Of a DNA stretch of 64,000 bases, positions 1 through 8,417 are shown in pieces. Position 1 is the stretch's first letter. Every line of letters begins with the position of its first letter. The notes beneath the pieces are model-generated. The model was not told the origin of the DNA, ran no database searches, and saw only the letters and a list, made by a program, of their open reading frames with translations. A program made the position numbers and the translations under genes. The DNA is from an uncultured Bacteroidales bacterium (lineage in GTDB: Bacteria > Bacteroidota > Bacteroidia > Bacteroidales > Paludibacteraceae). The DNA lies in NCBI GenBank assembly GCA_900318245.1, contig ONJT01000008.1, positions 1-64,000 of the forward strand, in the 5' to 3' direction.

Positions 1-80
1 TTGTAGTAGTAAATAACGTGGTAAAAGAGTACCAGCAGTACGGTCACCCAACGTAAATTATCGATCCAATGTTTTCGCAT
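1..80 (-). CDS. acyltransferase 3 family membrane protein, N-terminal fragment
   Basis: Only the first 26 codons are in the window, starting at an ATG at 80. They contain DNLRWVTVLLVLFYH, the typical opening of acyltransferase-3 family proteins: a short polar start, then the first membrane helix carrying an Arg and a His. Family members are polytopic enzymes that move acyl groups onto sugars or other envelope molecules. The gene follows gldB by 6 bp on the same strand, so it probably ends the same transcript. The substrate cannot be inferred from the fragment. Confidence 0.6.
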   Translation of the reverse strand, partial: MRKHWIDNLRWVTVLLVLFYHVIYYY

Positions 81-86
81 GTTTTC

Positions 87-1088
87 TTATGGTTTGTAAT
101 AACTTTCTTCTAAGATTTTTTGTGCGTCCGGTTCTGCCATCAGTTCCTGCAGCGTCACATTTTCATTATGCGCCATATAGCTCTCCACGATCCGCCATCC
201 GAGCCATATACCCAAGCGTCCCGGCGCGTCCTGCGATACCTCCGAAGTGAACGGACCGTCATTCAGGTAACCCGTCAAGATCAGACTCTCCGTCTTGAAC
301 AAATCCCGCTTGTCCATCACCAGGTGCCAAATCGCCTCTTCGTTCTTCACGCACCAGTTCCACTGCTCTTTCGTCCATCCCATGATTTCATACCCCGGCA
401 GTTCATCAAAGATCTGCGCCGTCAGGTACATCACCTTTCCGCGGTACATCATCTGGTCCAACAACCGGCTCTTGGTACTCGTATAAGGGATCGTTCGGAA
501 CAGGTACGCACTCACTACATCCACCGGGATACACTCCTTGCGCATCGTCTGTTTCTGGTACTCGTACACCACGCGGTTGTAGTACTCATAATGGCTCCCC
601 AGATACATGTCCGCGCCGACACCGATGAGTTCGTCGTTGAAGTAGACAGGCGTCTGAAAACCTGATACGAACAGATAGAAGGTCGGCAACTCCGTCTCCG
701 GAAAGAGGTAACTGATTCGCGCAAAAGCCTTGCCGAGCGCTCCTTCTATATCTTTCACGTCCGCAAACACCTCCTGCTCCTTCGCATTCGTCTGCTTGAA
801 GCCATACATCGTGTCGTTCAGAAACAGCGGTAACTGCTGCTCCAGATACAACGTATCTGCGGAAGGAATTCCCAAGATATCTTCTACCCACAAGGGCATA
901 AACTCCGGGTACTCGTCATACAGCACTTTCACGTCCTCTTTTACACTCGCCTCATGCACATTCAGCAAAGCTCTATCGAAGCGCACAAACTCCACAGGCT
1001 GCGGCTCTATATCCTTCGGAAAAAACGTTCGGCCTTTCTGACAGCCGCAGAGGGCCAACAGGCATGCTATGTATACGATTTTTTTCAT
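87..1088 (-). CDS. gldB: gliding motility/T9SS-associated lipoprotein GldB
   Basis: A 333-residue lipoprotein with a short signal peptide ending in a lipobox at about Cys16 (ALCGC), followed by a soluble periplasmic domain rich in aromatic and acidic residues, as in the GldB family. In gliding Bacteroidota GldB is required for motility. Non-gliding Bacteroidales keep it, probably in support of envelope or type IX secretion functions. Its ATG overlaps the lolD stop (ATGA), so it is translationally coupled to a lipoprotein-export ATPase. The assignment rests on overall family resemblance and context, since no catalytic motif is expected. Confidence 0.75.
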   Translation of the reverse strand: MKKIVYIACLLALCGCQKGRTFFPKDIEPQPVEFVRFDRALLNVHEASVKEDVKVLYDEYPEFMPLWVEDILGIPSADTLYLEQQLPLFLNDTMYGFKQTNAKEQEVFADVKDIEGALGKAFARISYLFPETELPTFYLFVSGFQTPVYFNDELIGVGADMYLGSHYEYYNRVVYEYQKQTMRKECIPVDVVSAYLFRTIPYTSTKSRLLDQMMYRGKVMYLTAQIFDELPGYEIMGWTKEQWNWCVKNEEAIWHLVMDKRDLFKTESLILTGYLNDGPFTSEVSQDAPGRLGIWLGWRIVESYMAHNENVTLQELMAEPDAQKILEESYYKP

Positions 1089-1735
1089 TCAATCACTCCG
1101 TCTTTGATTTCGATGATACGGTCGGCTATCTGCGCCAACTCCTTGTCGTGTGTCACCAGCAAGATCGTCTGACCGTACTGCTTGCGTAACTGCAACAACA
1201 AATCGCTCAACTCTTTCTTATTTTGCGTGTCCAGACTTCCCGTCGGTTCATCCGCCAGGATGATATCAGGACTCATCATCAGTGCCCGCGCTGCCGCTAC
1301 GCGCTGTTTCTCACCGCCCGACAACTCATTCGGCTTATGGTCCATTCGGTCACCCAAACCCAACTCGCGCAGTAACTTCTCGGCCCGCGGCTTGTACTCG
1401 CTCTCCTTCTGACGCGCGATCATCGCCGGGATGCAGACATTCTCCAGCGCCGTGAACTCCGGCAAGAGCTGATGGAACTGGAAGATAAACCCGATATGCT
1501 TGTTCCTAAACGCCGCCAACTCGCGGTCTTTCATCGCAAACACATCCGTGCCCTCAATCACTACTTCTCCCTTTGTCGGCCTGTCCAGCGTACCGATGAT
1601 CTGCAGCAAGGTCGTCTTTCCCGCGCCGGACTTACCGACGATGGCTACAATCTCGCCTTTCTTCACGCTTAAGTTCACGCCTTTCAGCACTTCCAAGTCC
1701 CCGAAGGACTTCCATATATCTTTTACTTCTATCAT
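1085..1735 (-). CDS. lolD: LolD-type lipoprotein-release ABC transporter ATP-binding protein
   Basis: ATPase of the MacB/LolD class, which with LolC/E-type permeases extracts lipoproteins from the inner membrane. Walker [10 protein letters not shown] is at about residues 34-42, the signature LSGGEKQR near 140, Walker B ILADEPTG near 160, and a switch His in VTHD. I choose the ATG at 1735 (216 aa). A TTG four codons upstream lies inside tsaE, and the ATG falls one base after the tsaE stop, the same junction as yraN-mnmG. No permease gene is adjacent. Other small MacB-type exporters look similar, so the substrate is inferred. Confidence 0.8.
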   Translation of the reverse strand: MIEVKDIWKSFGDLEVLKGVNLSVKKGEIVAIVGKSGAGKTTLLQIIGTLDRPTKGEVVIEGTDVFAMKDRELAAFRNKHIGFIFQFHQLLPEFTALENVCIPAMIARQKESEYKPRAEKLLRELGLGDRMDHKPNELSGGEKQRVAAARALMMSPDIILADEPTGSLDTQNKKELSDLLLQLRKQYGQTILLVTHDKELAQIADRIIEIKDGVIE

Positions 1736-1736
1736 A

Positions 1737-2207
1737 CTAATCTTCAATTACCAGTAGTCTATCTCCGTTTTCTTGCGGCTCGATCTTCACCCACACCGTA
1801 TCATCCGGCAACAGGGCTTCAATCTTCTCCGGCCACTCGATAAAACAGTAGTTACCCGAATACAGATATTCCTCCGCGCCGAAATCCATCGCCTCGCGGA
1901 GATCCTTCAACCGGTAACAATCGAAATGATATACCTCACCTTTATACGGTTGTTCCACATCGTACACGTTCACGATCGCAAAGGTCGGACTGTTGACGAT
2001 ATCGACCGAACCCATCTGTTCGACCAACTTTTTGATGAACGTCGTCTTACCCGCCCCCATCGCTCCGTCGAACGCAAACACCCGATGCGGTTCGTTCGCA
2101 TTCAAGATCTCCAATGCACTCACTGTCTCATTTTTCTCATTCAACAGAAAAATGTTGGAATTGTCGTCTAGTTTCAGTGTATAAGTAGTCATATTCTTGC
2201 TTTTCAT
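1737..2207 (-). CDS. tsaE: tRNA threonylcarbamoyladenosine biosynthesis ATPase TsaE
   Basis: A 156-residue P-loop protein of the TsaE family, which works with TsaB and TsaD to form t6A at position 37 of ANN-decoding tRNAs. The Walker [10 protein letters not shown] lies at residues 48-56. The family segments [11 protein letters not shown] and YHFDCYRL follow, and the C-terminal FIEWPEKIE is characteristic. Length is normal. A second ATG five codons in (MTTYTLKL) is an equally plausible start. It sits 7 bp after uvrC and is followed at once by lolD. TsaB and TsaD are not in the window. Confidence 0.92.
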   Translation of the reverse strand: MKSKNMTTYTLKLDDNSNIFLLNEKNETVSALEILNANEPHRVFAFDGAMGAGKTTFIKKLVEQMGSVDIVNSPTFAIVNVYDVEQPYKGEVYHFDCYRLKDLREAMDFGAEEYLYSGNYCFIEWPEKIEALLPDDTVWVKIEPQENGDRLLVIED

Positions 2208-2214
2208 TCAATTC

Positions 2215-4032
2215 TCAGAGACTTATTTTGGCCTGAATTTGCTCGTAAGTGTCTGATCCTCTGCGTTTTCCGAGCAATTTGATCCATTCGTCTTTGCTTG
2301 CTGCTCTAGCGCGTTTCACAGAACCGAAATAAGTCAGTATTTTTTGCTTGGTCACCTCTCCAACTCCCTGTAAATCATCAAGTTGGCTATGAATCTGGGC
2401 CTTGCTGCGCTTCGCTTTGTGGAACGAAATAGCGAATCGATGCACTTCATCCTGTATATTCGTCAACAAGCGGAACACTTCACTCGTCACCGGCATCGAG
2501 ATCTCCTTCGGCGGAAAACCAAACAGCAAAGTCTGTGTCCGGTGTTTGTCGTTCTTCTTCAATCCCGCTATCGGAATGCGTAAGCCCAACTGATCTTCTA
2601 CCGCTTCTCGTATCGCATGCATCTGACCGAGACCTCCGTCGGCGATGATCAAGTCCGGTAAAGCGCCGTTTTCATCGAGGATATGTTGGTATCTTCTTCG
2701 TACCACCTCCCGCATACTCGCATAGTCATCCGCGCCCTGCACGGTCTTGATATCAAATCGTTTATAATCGCTCTTGCTCGGTTTCGCCATTCGGTAAACT
2801 ACACAACCGGCTACCGCGCTCTTGCCTTGTATATTCGAGTTATCGAAGCAATCAATCCATTTCGGCATCTTCTCCAACCCCATCATCTGCTGCAACTCCG
2901 TCAGGATCCGTACTCCCCGCTGCTCCGGATTGAGCTTATCATCCTGTTTCAATCGGTCTAACTTATACTGCCGTACATTCTGCATCGCCAGGTCCAGCAG
3001 TTTCTTCTTGTCTCCGCTCACGGCAATATGGATATGTAGTGAATCATCAAAAACCTCCGGAATGAACGGAACAATCACGTCTTTGGTCGTACTCTCTAAC
3101 CGCTCCCTTAACTCCATCATTCCCATCGCCAGCAACTCCTCTTTCTCCTCCTCCATCTTTCGGCGGTACTCAATGGTCTGTCCCTGCACGATTGATCCGT
3201 TATGCACATGCAGCATTGCGATATAGACCTTGTCCTCCTGCTCGTCGTACCCGAAAACATCCGTATCTTTTGCCGATGAATTCGTGATAATTGTCTTGCT
3301 CTTGAACTGCTCCAGCAACTCAATCTTACGTTTTAGGTCCGCCGCTTCTTCATACTTCATCTCTGCCGCCAGCGCCATCATCTGCTCCTCCAATTGCCGA
3401 CCGATCTCATGCGCATCACCTTTAATCAACTTCCGCGCCTGGTCGATCCACTCGCCATACTCCTCTTTTCCTTTGCCCTCGCAGATGCCGCAGCAGTTCT
3501 TTAAGTGGTATTTGAGACACACCCGCACCTTCTTTTTCTCGATGGAATCGGCTGTTAGCGGCATGTTACAGGTTCGTATCGGATAGAGTTTATGTATCAA
3601 CTCAAGCACCATCTCGACCGTATTGCCGAAACTGTACGGGCCGTAGTACTCGCCGGCTTTCTTATTGATCGTCCTCGTCTTAAAGATCCGCGGATATGCC
3701 TCTTTGGTAATACAGATACTCGGATAGCTCTTTCCGTCCTTGAGCAAGATATTATATCGCGGTTGATACTGCTTAATGAGGTTGTTCTCCAAGAGAAACG
3801 CATCCTGCTCGCTCTCCACTACTACGTAGCGTATATCCGCTATATGACTGACCAACTGCCGCGTTTTCGAAGATTGATGGTCCTTGTTGAAATAACTGTT
3901 CACCCGCCGGTGAAGGTTTTTCGCTTTGCCCACATAGATGATCTGCCCGTCCTTGTCGAAGTATTGGTACACGCCCGGGCTCTCCGGTATGCGCTTGAGC
4001 AAAAGGGCAATATGATCATCCTTCTTATTCAT
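2215..4032 (-). CDS. uvrC: excinuclease ABC subunit C
   Basis: UvrC makes the dual incisions in nucleotide excision repair together with UvrB. The 605 residues show the expected order: an N-terminal GIY-YIG nuclease (SPGVYQYF...IIYVGKAKNL, residues about 15-95), a UVR motif that binds UvrB (MKYEEAADLKRKIELLEQ, near 225), an RNase H-like nuclease half, and a C-terminal helix-hairpin-helix (LQGVGEVTKQKIL). Full length. The start overlaps the apt stop by 8 bp, indicating coupling. Confidence 0.96.
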   Translation of the reverse strand: MNKKDDHIALLLKRIPESPGVYQYFDKDGQIIYVGKAKNLHRRVNSYFNKDHQSSKTRQLVSHIADIRYVVVESEQDAFLLENNLIKQYQPRYNILLKDGKSYPSICITKEAYPRIFKTRTINKKAGEYYGPYSFGNTVEMVLELIHKLYPIRTCNMPLTADSIEKKKVRVCLKYHLKNCCGICEGKGKEEYGEWIDQARKLIKGDAHEIGRQLEEQMMALAAEMKYEEAADLKRKIELLEQFKSKTIITNSSAKDTDVFGYDEQEDKVYIAMLHVHNGSIVQGQTIEYRRKMEEEKEELLAMGMMELRERLESTTKDVIVPFIPEVFDDSLHIHIAVSGDKKKLLDLAMQNVRQYKLDRLKQDDKLNPEQRGVRILTELQQMMGLEKMPKWIDCFDNSNIQGKSAVAGCVVYRMAKPSKSDYKRFDIKTVQGADDYASMREVVRRRYQHILDENGALPDLIIADGGLGQMHAIREAVEDQLGLRIPIAGLKKNDKHRTQTLLFGFPPKEISMPVTSEVFRLLTNIQDEVHRFAISFHKAKRSKAQIHSQLDDLQGVGEVTKQKILTYFGSVKRARAASKDEWIKLLGKRRGSDTYEQIQAKISL

Positions 4033-4564
4033 CCACTTCTATCCCGAAAAGACAATCGACGTTCTCTGCCTTTCCCTCTAAATACTCTCGCCCGTGCAGA
4101 CCTTCCAACTCAATGATACAATTGACGTAGATTTTCTTGACGCCCAGTTTCTTCACCAGGTTAATCGCCGCTTCCATCGAACCGCCCGTAGCCAAGATAT
4201 CGTCATGAATCAGCACTACGTCATCCGGACTCAACGCGTCTTTATGCATCTGAATCGTATCCTCCCCATACTCCTTGGCGTAGGTTACCGATACCGTCTC
4301 AGCCGGCAACTTATTCGGTTTGCGGATAGGCACAAATCCTATACCGAGTTCGATGGCCACTGCCGGGGCGATAATAAACCCGCGCGACTCGATACCCACC
4401 ACCTTGGTAATTCCGAGACCTTTATACCGACTCACAATCTCATCGCGCATCCATTTCAGACATTCCGGTTTGGCCAAGGCAGTGGTGATATCCTTGAACT
4501 GTATGCCTTTGATTGGGAAATCAGGCACATTACGAATTGCTTTCTTTACGTCTTCTGCTGTCAT
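4025..4564 (-). CDS. apt: adenine phosphoribosyltransferase
   Basis: Salvages adenine to AMP using PRPP. The 179-residue protein has the PRPP-binding loop VLIHDDILATGG at residues 117-128 and the family segments FKDITTAL and GIESRGFI. The length matches the family. It is the first gene after the parS-containing gap that follows mnmG, and it overlaps uvrC by 8 bp. No TAnnTTTG-type promoter is obvious in the 72-bp gap upstream, so it may be read through from the mreB-mnmG transcript. Confidence 0.95.
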   Translation of the reverse strand: MTAEDVKKAIRNVPDFPIKGIQFKDITTALAKPECLKWMRDEIVSRYKGLGITKVVGIESRGFIIAPAVAIELGIGFVPIRKPNKLPAETVSVTYAKEYGEDTIQMHKDALSPDDVVLIHDDILATGGSMEAAINLVKKLGVKKIYVNCIIELEGLHGREYLEGKAENVDCLFGIEVDE

Positions 4565-4587
4565 GTAGTTGTTGTTTTTATGCTCTG

Positions 4588-4603
4588 TGTTCCACGTGAA
4601 ACA
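4588..4603. other. parS site (ParB/Spo0J binding)
   Basis: The 16-mer TGTTCCACGTGAAACA matches the bacterial parS consensus TGTTnCACGTGAAACA at every position. ParB loads at parS near the origin and organises chromosome segregation with ParA and SMC. The site lies in the intergenic gap between mnmG and apt rather than inside a gene. Proximity to gidA/mnmG is a common parS and origin context. No parA or parB gene is in the window. Confidence 0.88.
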
Positions 4604-4610
4604 TTTTAAG

Positions 4611-4629
4611 TAGTTTGCTTTGCAAACTA
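4611..4629. repeat. perfect inverted repeat in the mnmG-apt gap
   Basis: TAGTTTGC and GCAAACTA form an 8-bp perfect stem around a TTT loop, 8 bp downstream of the mnmG stop and 7 bp from parS. There is no U-run on either strand, so it would be at best a weak intrinsic terminator for mnmG or an mRNA 3' stabiliser. Confidence 0.5.
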
Positions 4630-4636
4630 AAATCGC

Positions 4637-6502
4637 TTATCTACCCATCAAAACGAGCAATACACTCACGTCATTCGGGCTTACGCCGGGTATGCGTTGG
4701 GCCTCTCCGATGGACTTCGGGCGGATACGACTTAACTTCTGACGCGCCTCTGTACTCAGGCTCTGCACCTCTTCATAATTAAACCCATCAGGAATGCGTA
4801 TCTGGTCTAATCGTTGCAGTTTCGCTGCTTCCAGTTGCTCTCGCTTGATATACCCCGCGTATTTGATCTGAATCTCGCAACTCTCCACGATCTCATCGGA
4901 TATATCGGCTATCTTGGCTTTCAGTTCCGGTACTACTTCAGCCAGATCCTTGATGCCGACCTGCGGTCGTAGTATTAACTCGCTGATCTTGCATCCTTCA
5001 TGCAGCGGCGTACTGCCGATCGACTCCAACCATCCGTCGATGCTTCCTTTGCGCACAGTAAAACTCTGCATAAACTCGATGAAATCGGCGCAAGCTGTTC
5101 CTTTTTGGCACCATAAATCATAGCGATACTTATCCGCCAATCCCATCTCGAAGCTGCGTTTGGTGAGTCGCTCATCTGCATTGTCCTGACGCAACAGGAT
5201 GCGGTACTCGGCTCTCGAGGTGAACATACGGTACGGTTCATCCACGCCTTTATTCACCAGATCATCTATCAGTACACCGATATAACTTTCGTCTCTGCCC
5301 ATCGTGAAGGGCGCACCGCCATGTACGTTAATATGGGCATTCACGCCGGCTACCAATCCTTGTCCTGCTGCCTCTTCATACCCCGTCGTGCCATTGATCT
5401 GACCGGCAAAAAACAGATTTTTAATCTGTTTGGTCTCCAAAGTATGGTGCAACTGAGTCGGATCAAAGAAGTCATACTCTATCGCGTAACCCGGTCGGTA
5501 TAGTACGATATCTTCGAGACCCTTCACGGTCTTGAGTCCCGCTAACTGCACTTGCCAAGGCAGACTACTGGAGAAACCGTTCACGTAGTACTCATTGCTA
5601 TCCACTCCTTCCGGTTCCAAGAACAGCTGATGCGCTTCTTTATCCGCAAACGTAACGATTTTCGTCTCGATACTCGGGCAGTAACGCGGACCTATGCTCT
5701 GGATTTGTCCGTTGAAAAGGGGAGAATCCTTAAGTCCTGCGCGCAGCGCTTCGTGGGTGTTCGGATTGGTATAGGTGATCCAGCACGGCATCTGTTTCAA
5801 ACCTCGCTTTACCGTATCGAGATAGCTGAACTGATGCCAGGTATCGTCGCCATCCTGTCGTATCATCTGATCGAAATGAATAGAGCCTGCATCCACACGA
5901 GCCGGGGTACCGGTTTTCATGCGGTCACTCTTGAAGCCCAGTTCTACCAATTGCTCCGTCAAACCATAGGATGCGGGTTCGGAGATACGTCCTCCTTTGA
6001 TCTGCGTCTTGCCGCAGTGCATGAGTCCGTTGAGGAAAGTACCATTGGTAAGCACCACAGCTTGCGCCTCCATCTCGATACCCAAGAGGGTCTTTACACC
6101 GCACACCTTATTATCTTCGATAATAAGACTTACAGCAGTGTCTTGCCATATATGCAGGTTCTCCGTACTACTGAGTACCTTGATCCACTCCTCAATAAAC
6201 CGCTTTCGGTCGCTCTGGCTGCGCGGACTCCACATCGCCGGTCCTTTGCTCTGGTTGAGTAAGCGGAACTGGATAGCGCTGCGATCCGTAACAATACCCA
6301 TCATTCCTCCCAGCGCATCGATCTCACGCACGATCTGGCCCTTGGCGATACCGCCTACGGCAGGATTGCAACTCATCTGGGCGATCTTATTCATATCCAT
6401 TGTGATGAGCAGCGTCTTACTGCCCATCCGGGCAGCAGCACTCGCCGCTTCACAACCGGCATGCCCGGCGCCGACTACTATGACATCGTATCTGAAATCC
6501 AT
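4637..6502 (-). CDS. mnmG: tRNA uridine-5-carboxymethylaminomethyl modification enzyme MnmG
   Basis: FAD-dependent enzyme (GidA) that with MnmE modifies wobble U34 of several tRNAs. The 621 residues begin with the dinucleotide fold VIVVGAGHAGCEAA (about residues 8-21). They contain the family segments CNPAVGGIAKG and GTFLNGLMHCG, and end with the helical MnmE-contact domain. Full length. The ATG follows the yraN stop by one base (TAA-T-ATG), showing coupling in the mre operon. MnmE is not in the window. Confidence 0.97.
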   Translation of the reverse strand: MDFRYDVIVVGAGHAGCEAASAAARMGSKTLLITMDMNKIAQMSCNPAVGGIAKGQIVREIDALGGMMGIVTDRSAIQFRLLNQSKGPAMWSPRSQSDRKRFIEEWIKVLSSTENLHIWQDTAVSLIIEDNKVCGVKTLLGIEMEAQAVVLTNGTFLNGLMHCGKTQIKGGRISEPASYGLTEQLVELGFKSDRMKTGTPARVDAGSIHFDQMIRQDGDDTWHQFSYLDTVKRGLKQMPCWITYTNPNTHEALRAGLKDSPLFNGQIQSIGPRYCPSIETKIVTFADKEAHQLFLEPEGVDSNEYYVNGFSSSLPWQVQLAGLKTVKGLEDIVLYRPGYAIEYDFFDPTQLHHTLETKQIKNLFFAGQINGTTGYEEAAGQGLVAGVNAHINVHGGAPFTMGRDESYIGVLIDDLVNKGVDEPYRMFTSRAEYRILLRQDNADERLTKRSFEMGLADKYRYDLWCQKGTACADFIEFMQSFTVRKGSIDGWLESIGSTPLHEGCKISELILRPQVGIKDLAEVVPELKAKIADISDEIVESCEIQIKYAGYIKREQLEAAKLQRLDQIRIPDGFNYEEVQSLSTEARQKLSRIRPKSIGEAQRIPGVSPNDVSVLLVLMGR

Positions 6503-6503
6503 A

Positions 6504-6950
6504 TTATTTCCCTATTCTCTTATTTCGATGACCCCACTTCCATAGGCCGCTAAAACTGCCGGAAGAGATGGTTCGTACTCTCGGTTGAAACGCATCTTCC
6601 ACGTAGCGCCGATAGGTGATCTCATTCGTGTTCCTATCTACCAATATACCCACTACATCAAAGCGCGGTTGCTTCTCTATCCTATGGTATTTGAGGTAGG
6701 CATTGGCAGCCGCAATCACCCTTCTCATCTTGATTTCATCGACATTTTCTTCCGGCATCTTCCCATTCAAGATACACGTGCGTGCCTTTACCTCAACAAA
6801 CACAATAGTTTTCTTATCCTCCGCAATCAGGTCCACTTCCAAGTGACCCATACGCCAGTTATGCTCCAGGACCTTAAATCCTTTCTGCTCCAGCATCTTT
6901 TTGGCTTCCTCCTCGCCGATGATTCCTATGGGGTCTGTTACAAACGGCAT
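6504..6950 (-). CDS. yraN: YraN family (UPF0102) endonuclease-like protein
   Basis: A 148-residue member of the UPF0102 family, related to restriction-endonuclease-fold nucleases. It shows the early GxxGEEEAKKMLEQKGF helix and the core GHLEVDLIAED...TIVFVEVKAR, whose E, D, E and K residues are the presumed metal-binding set. The physiological role of the family is not firmly known. It lies 3 bp after rodA and 1 bp before mnmG in one operon. Confidence 0.85.
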   Translation of the reverse strand: MPFVTDPIGIIGEEEAKKMLEQKGFKVLEHNWRMGHLEVDLIAEDKKTIVFVEVKARTCILNGKMPEENVDEIKMRRVIAAANAYLKYHRIEKQPRFDVVGILVDRNTNEITYRRYVEDAFQPRVRTISSGSFSGLWKWGHRNKRIGK

Positions 6951-6953
6951 ATC

Positions 6954-8417
6954 TTATCGTAATTGCTCCATACGCGCTGCATCCAACCGCAACAGGATAA
7001 ACAGCAGCAAAGTAAATCCCCATAATGAACTACCGCCGTAGCTGAAGAACGGTAGCGGAATACCAATCACCGGTAGCAATCCCAACACCATACCCACATT
7101 GATCATGAGGTGGAAGAGGAAGATACTCGCCACCGCATATGCGTATATCTGCGTGAACAGGCTACGCTGCCTTTCCGCAATCTCTATCAAGCGTAATATA
7201 AACCACAGATATACTAATAAAACCCCGATGGAACCGACAAAACCCCACTCTTCTCCTACCGTGCAGAAGATGAAGTCCGTGTCCTGTTCCGGCACAAACT
7301 GTAACTTCGTCTGAGTGCCTTTCAAATAGCCCTTTCCGAAGAACCGTCCGGAACCGATCGCGATACGGGCTTGATTGACGTTATACCCTGCCCCCGCCGG
7401 GTCTTCCTTCATTCCCAACAACACCTCAATACGGATACGCTGGTGCGGTTGCAGTACTTTCTGGAAGACAAAATCGCAGGCTTGCGTATAGCCGATACAG
7501 AAGAAACTGAAGGCGGCGACTAACAGCAACATATACTTGCGCCAATAGAGGCTGACGAAGATTGTGTAGCACATTAATGCTACCACCACGCCAATAGACA
7601 CCCAGTTGAACGGAACGGTAACCCATATGTTGATCAGTAGACAGATGGCATAGATGACAATGACGCTACCTACGAGGATAAGCGGTTGCCAGCGCATCTG
7701 ATGTTCCTTGCAGATAAAGAAGATCTCTACCACGGTCAGCAGCAACATACACGTGAGCATACCCACACTACCGCTGCCGAGCGGTAAGGCGGTTGCGCCC
7801 CAGCGGATACTGATGATAAAGAGCGCTACGGCGGCAACTCCGGTCCATAAGACGTACCCGCTCATGCCCTGACGGTAGAAAACTAACAGGAAAGCGGCAA
7901 AGACCAAGGCCGAACCCGTCTCTTTCTGCAGAACCATGATAATCAGTGCCGGTACGCCGATGAGCGCAAAAGGTACGATCAAATCGCGCCAAGTACGCAG
8001 TTTGTATTCATACCGCCCCATATATTTGGCTACCGCCAGCGCCACCACGCACTTGGCAAACTCCGCGGGTTGCAGATTCACCGGACCTAAGGATATCCAA
8101 CTCATCGAACCCTTGATATCGTGCGCCAAGAAAGGTGTGGCTAATAGTAGCAAGAGCATCGCCCCGTACGCGACATAGGCTAACACGTCATAGGTCTTGT
8201 AGTCGATGAGCAACAGGATAATTCCCATCACGATCGAACCGATGATCCATACAAACTGCTTACCGGCGCGGTTGGAGAAATCGAAGATACTTGTCTGGTC
8301 AAAGGTATAACTGGCTCCATAGATATTAAGCCAGCCGAAAAAGACCAGAAGCAAGAAAAGACCGATGGTGGTCCAATCCACATGCTGCCATATGTTACCA
8401 CTTCTTGACGCTCTCAT
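6954..8417 (-). CDS. rodA: rod-shape SEDS peptidoglycan glycosyltransferase RodA
   Basis: RodA polymerises lipid II into glycan strands during elongation, in partnership with PBP2. The 487-residue protein is almost entirely hydrophobic with about ten membrane segments. It carries SEDS signatures: the AEFAKCVVALAVAKY region near residue 120, and the C-terminal GLLPVIGIPLPFFSYGG. It is longer than enterobacterial RodA (about 370 aa) because of an expanded middle hydrophobic region. The start overlaps the PBP2 gene by 23 bp. Confidence 0.93.
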   Translation of the reverse strand: MRASRSGNIWQHVDWTTIGLFLLLVFFGWLNIYGASYTFDQTSIFDFSNRAGKQFVWIIGSIVMGIILLLIDYKTYDVLAYVAYGAMLLLLLATPFLAHDIKGSMSWISLGPVNLQPAEFAKCVVALAVAKYMGRYEYKLRTWRDLIVPFALIGVPALIIMVLQKETGSALVFAAFLLVFYRQGMSGYVLWTGVAAVALFIISIRWGATALPLGSGSVGMLTCMLLLTVVEIFFICKEHQMRWQPLILVGSVIVIYAICLLINIWVTVPFNWVSIGVVVALMCYTIFVSLYWRKYMLLLVAAFSFFCIGYTQACDFVFQKVLQPHQRIRIEVLLGMKEDPAGAGYNVNQARIAIGSGRFFGKGYLKGTQTKLQFVPEQDTDFIFCTVGEEWGFVGSIGVLLVYLWFILRLIEIAERQRSLFTQIYAYAVASIFLFHLMINVGMVLGLLPVIGIPLPFFSYGGSSLWGFTLLLFILLRLDAARMEQLR

